DNA of 64,000 nt, taken from assembly GCA_963736055.1 (NCBI GenBank), contig CAVTNM010000008.1, forward strand, positions 1,426,001-1,490,000. The letters run 5' to 3'. This stretch comes from AC-32 sp963736055 (GTDB taxonomy: Bacteria; Actinomycetota; Thermoleophilia; Gaiellales; Gaiellaceae). Position numbers and translations under genes: made by a program. Below the pieces are notes generated by a model that was not told the origin of the DNA, did no database searches, and was given only the letters and a program-made list of their open reading frames with translations. Position 1 is the stretch's first letter. Each line of letters opens with the position of its first letter. Shown piece after piece: positions 62,470 to 64,000 of the stretch.

Positions 62470-62493
62470 CCACAGGTCGGCGCCGACCTGTGG
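62470..62493 (-). terminator. 24-bp perfect palindrome after rplI (probable terminator)
   Basis: Twelve-base arms (CCACAGGTCGGC and GCCGACCTGTGG) with no spacer, starting 19 bases after the rplI stop. In the minus direction it is followed by ATTTCC, a weak U tract. The position suits termination of the rpsF-ssb-rpsR-rplI transcript; as a two-fold symmetric site it could also bind a dimeric protein. Confidence 0.6.
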
Positions 62494-62512
62494 AGAAGAC
62501 TGTGCGCTCTCG

Positions 62513-63178
62513 TTACTCCCGGACGGGCTCGGCGGCCTCGTCCGGCGCCGGCTCGGGCTCGGCCGCAGGGTCGACCTCGGCCTCCGCCTCGGCTTCCTCT
62601 TCGGCCACGACGGCCTCGATCTCGGCCTCCGCCTCCTGGTGCTGGGCCTGCGCCTCGGCGAGCTCGGCGGCCTCCGCCTCGGCCTCTGCGGCGGCGATCG
62701 CGTCGAGCTCCTCCTGCGGCGGCAGCTCGCCCCCCTCGGGCGCGACCGCAACGCGCAGCGTGGCGGTCACCTCGGCGAACAGCTCGACCGGGATCTGGTA
62801 GCGGCCGATCCGCTTGATCGACTCGGGCAGGTCGAGCTTGCGGCGGTCGATGCGGACCTTCTCGGACTCCCAGAGCCTCTCCGCGATGTCGGTTGCCGTG
62901 ACGGAGCCGAAGAGCGTGCCGGTCTCCCCCGCGGGAGCGTCGAAGCGCAGCTCGGCGGCCTCGACCCTCTTCGCGATCTCCTGTGCCTGCTCGAAGCTCT
63001 GCGCCTCGTGCCGCGCCCGCTTCTCCTCGTGCTTGCGCAGCTCCGCGAGCTTCGCCGGCGTGGCGGTCTCGGCCAGCTTCCGTGGAAGGAGGTAGTTGCG
63101 GGCGAACCCGGCCGCGACGTCGACGACCTCGCCGCGCAGGCCGACCTTCTCGACGTCCTGTCGGAGGATGACCTGCAT
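62513..63178 (-). CDS. rplI: ribosomal protein bL9 with a long acidic C-terminal tail
   Basis: A 221-residue L9; normal length is about 150. Residues 1-148 are standard: MQVILRQDVEKVGLRGEVVDVAAGFARNYLLPR-type start (the RNA-binding N domain) and the C domain with TGTLFGSVTATDIAE. Residues ~150-221 are an Ala/Glu-rich low-complexity extension ending PEPAPDEAAEPVRE. The tail is likely disordered. It lies two bases after rpsR in the conserved cluster. Confidence 0.96.
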   Translation of the reverse strand: MQVILRQDVEKVGLRGEVVDVAAGFARNYLLPRKLAETATPAKLAELRKHEEKRARHEAQSFEQAQEIAKRVEAAELRFDAPAGETGTLFGSVTATDIAERLWESEKVRIDRRKLDLPESIKRIGRYQIPVELFAEVTATLRVAVAPEGGELPPQEELDAIAAAEAEAEAAELAEAQAQHQEAEAEIEAVVAEEEAEAEAEVDPAAEPEPAPDEAAEPVRE

Positions 63179-63180
63179 GC

Positions 63181-63444
63181 CTATCCCGTCGAGTACGGCA
63201 GGAGCGCCATCTCGCGTGCCCGCTTCACCGCCAGCGCGACCTGGCGCTGGTGGCGCCGGCAGGCGCCGGTGATCCGCCGCGAGCGGATCTTGCCCTTCTC
63301 GGAGACGTACCGGCGGAGCTGGTTCGCGTTCTTGTAGTCCACCTCGGTGATCTTCTCGCGGCAGAAGTAGCAGTTCCGCTTCCGGATGGGCCCGCCGGGG
63401 GCGGGACGCCCCTTACGCTGCTGTCGCTGGTCTCGCTGGGCCAT
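63181..63444 (-). CDS. rpsR: ribosomal protein bS18
   Basis: An 87-residue S18 of the 30S platform. RKRNCYFCREKITEVDYKN with a Cys-x2-Cys (zinc-binding form), LRRYVSEKGKIRSRRITGACRRHQ and KRAREMALLPY are diagnostic. The ATG shares a base with the ssb stop (TGATG). Confidence 0.97.
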   Translation of the reverse strand: MAQRDQRQQRKGRPAPGGPIRKRNCYFCREKITEVDYKNANQLRRYVSEKGKIRSRRITGACRRHQRQVALAVKRAREMALLPYSTG

Positions 63445-63881
63445 CAGAACGGGATGTCGTCGTCGGCGGCGGAGCTGCCGAAGTCGGCGTTCTCGGCGGT
63501 CGCGCCGCTCGGCACGAACTGCGGCTGGGCACCGCCCTCGCCCTCCTGCCGGCCGCCCAGGAACTGGACGCTGTCGGCGATGATCTCCACGGCCTGGCGC
63601 TTGGTGCCGTCCTGGGCGTCCCACTCGCGCCAGTCGAGCCGGCCGTCCACGGCGACGGGGCGGCCCTTCGCGAGGTACTGGGCGCAGCTCTCGCCCTGGT
63701 TGCCCCAGACGGTGACGTCGAAGTAGTTCGGCTTGTCGCCCCACTCGCCGGTGGCGCCGTCCTTCTGGCGCGTGTTCACGGCGAGGCGCAGCTTGCAGAC
63801 GGCCGTTCCGCTCGGCGTGTGGCGAAGCTCGGGGTCCTTGGTCAGGTTGCCGACGAGGACGACACGGTTGATGTTGGCCAT
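63444..63881 (-). CDS. ssb: single-stranded DNA-binding protein
   Basis: A 145-residue SSB. The OB fold starts NINRVVLVGNLTKDPELRHTPSG and has YFDVTVWGNQGESCAQYLAKG; the tail is the acidic tip DDDIPF used to recruit partner proteins. GAGAGGAGAGGGAG precedes the ATG. It sits between rpsF and rpsR as in most bacteria. Confidence 0.97.
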   Translation of the reverse strand: MANINRVVLVGNLTKDPELRHTPSGTAVCKLRLAVNTRQKDGATGEWGDKPNYFDVTVWGNQGESCAQYLAKGRPVAVDGRLDWREWDAQDGTKRQAVEIIADSVQFLGGRQEGEGGAQPQFVPSGATAENADFGSSAADDDIPF

Positions 63882-63894
63882 TCTCCCTCTCCTC

Positions 63895-64000
63895 TCACGC
63901 GGGGCTTTCGGTCTCGGAATCCTGACTCGCGCCGGCGGCGGCCGCTACGGGCTCTTGGGGAGCAGGCTGCGGTGGACGCGTCGATGCGCCCTGGACGCGG
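63895..64000 (-). CDS. rpsF: ribosomal protein bS6, C-terminal end (partial)
   Basis: The last 34 or so codons of a protein ending RVQGASTRPPQPAP and then an Ala/Glu/Ser-rich tail to TGA at 63895. Its place directly upstream of ssb and the tail match actinobacterial S6; the conserved domain itself lies beyond the window edge, so the call rests mainly on gene order. The gap to ssb is 13 bases. Confidence 0.7.
   Translation of the reverse strand, partial: RVQGASTRPPQPAPQEPVAAAAGASQDSETESPA

Noticed and set aside
62291..62512. Replication origin or DnaA-box cluster near dnaB/ssb
   Set aside because: No TTATCCACA-like boxes or AT-rich unwinding region; the gap holds palindromes and hairpins instead.

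Overview
The window looks like chromosomal DNA of a high-GC actinobacterium. The class Thermoleophilia (Gaiellales/Solirubrobacterales relatives) is my best guess. The reasons are the very high GC content, actinobacterial-type LexA boxes (CGAAC-N4-GTTCG), frequent GTG starts, many 4-base stop/start overlaps, and the rpsF-ssb-rpsR-rplI-dnaB-purA order. No tRNA, rRNA, CRISPR array, prophage or insertion sequence was recognised. The taxonomic call is inference.

Layout. (1) 1-3.6 kb, minus strand: sulfur and Fe-S genes (a partial cystathionine gamma-synthase, an EamA transporter, monothiol glutaredoxin, BolA, cystathionine beta-synthase), followed by an MFS exporter. (2) 5.3-7.7 kb: a large secreted glycosidase-like protein. 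(3) 7.7-16.1 kb, minus strand: purL-purF and purM-purN-purH. Coupled to purH is a MerB-like lyase whose catalytic cysteine position is an in-frame TGA followed by a SECIS-like hairpin. (4) 16.1-22.4 kb: two paralogous EamA transporters flank a decayed regulator/beta-propeller pair; then come a GNAT acetyltransferase, a SnoaL-like protein and an MFS transporter in a tightly overlapping run. (5) 22.4-27.8 kb, minus strand: a cyclase-ATPase signalling protein, a glutamine synthetase homologue and an amidohydrolase (a split FluG-like pair). (6) 27.8-30.8 kb: dinB and a DEDDh-exonuclease/GIY-YIG protein, each with a LexA box. (7) 30.7-33.8 kb: a MetE-like methyltransferase divergent from a citryl-CoA lyase/CoA-ligase pair.

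(8) 34.4-41.5 kb: one long operon of dehydrogenase, M24 enzyme, bicupin, 2-oxoacid dehydrogenase E1alpha-E2-E1beta and an XRE-cupin regulator. It converges on a sugar-type ABC importer (41.4-46.4 kb), which diverges from an amidohydrolase-SDR-MFS unit (46.6-49.9 kb). Together these look like one uncharacterised catabolic locus: import, hydrolysis, oxidation, oxidative decarboxylation to an acyl-CoA. (9) 50-53.5 kb: a secreted repeat protein, a glyoxalase-fold protein, a CHRD protein, a diguanylate cyclase and a small unknown. (10) 53.5-60.6 kb, minus strand: purQ, purS, purC, purB, purE, purD and purA. With region 3 the window holds every step from PRPP to IMP and the first AMP-branch step except purK. 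(11) 60.7-64 kb, minus strand: dnaB and the rplI-rpsR-ssb-rpsF ribosomal/replication cluster.

Several otherwise well-conserved genes (cbs, merB-like, E2, an MFS gene) carry single-base frameshifts, often in short homopolymers. Residual assembly errors are therefore a real possibility and individual lesions should be read with that in mind.
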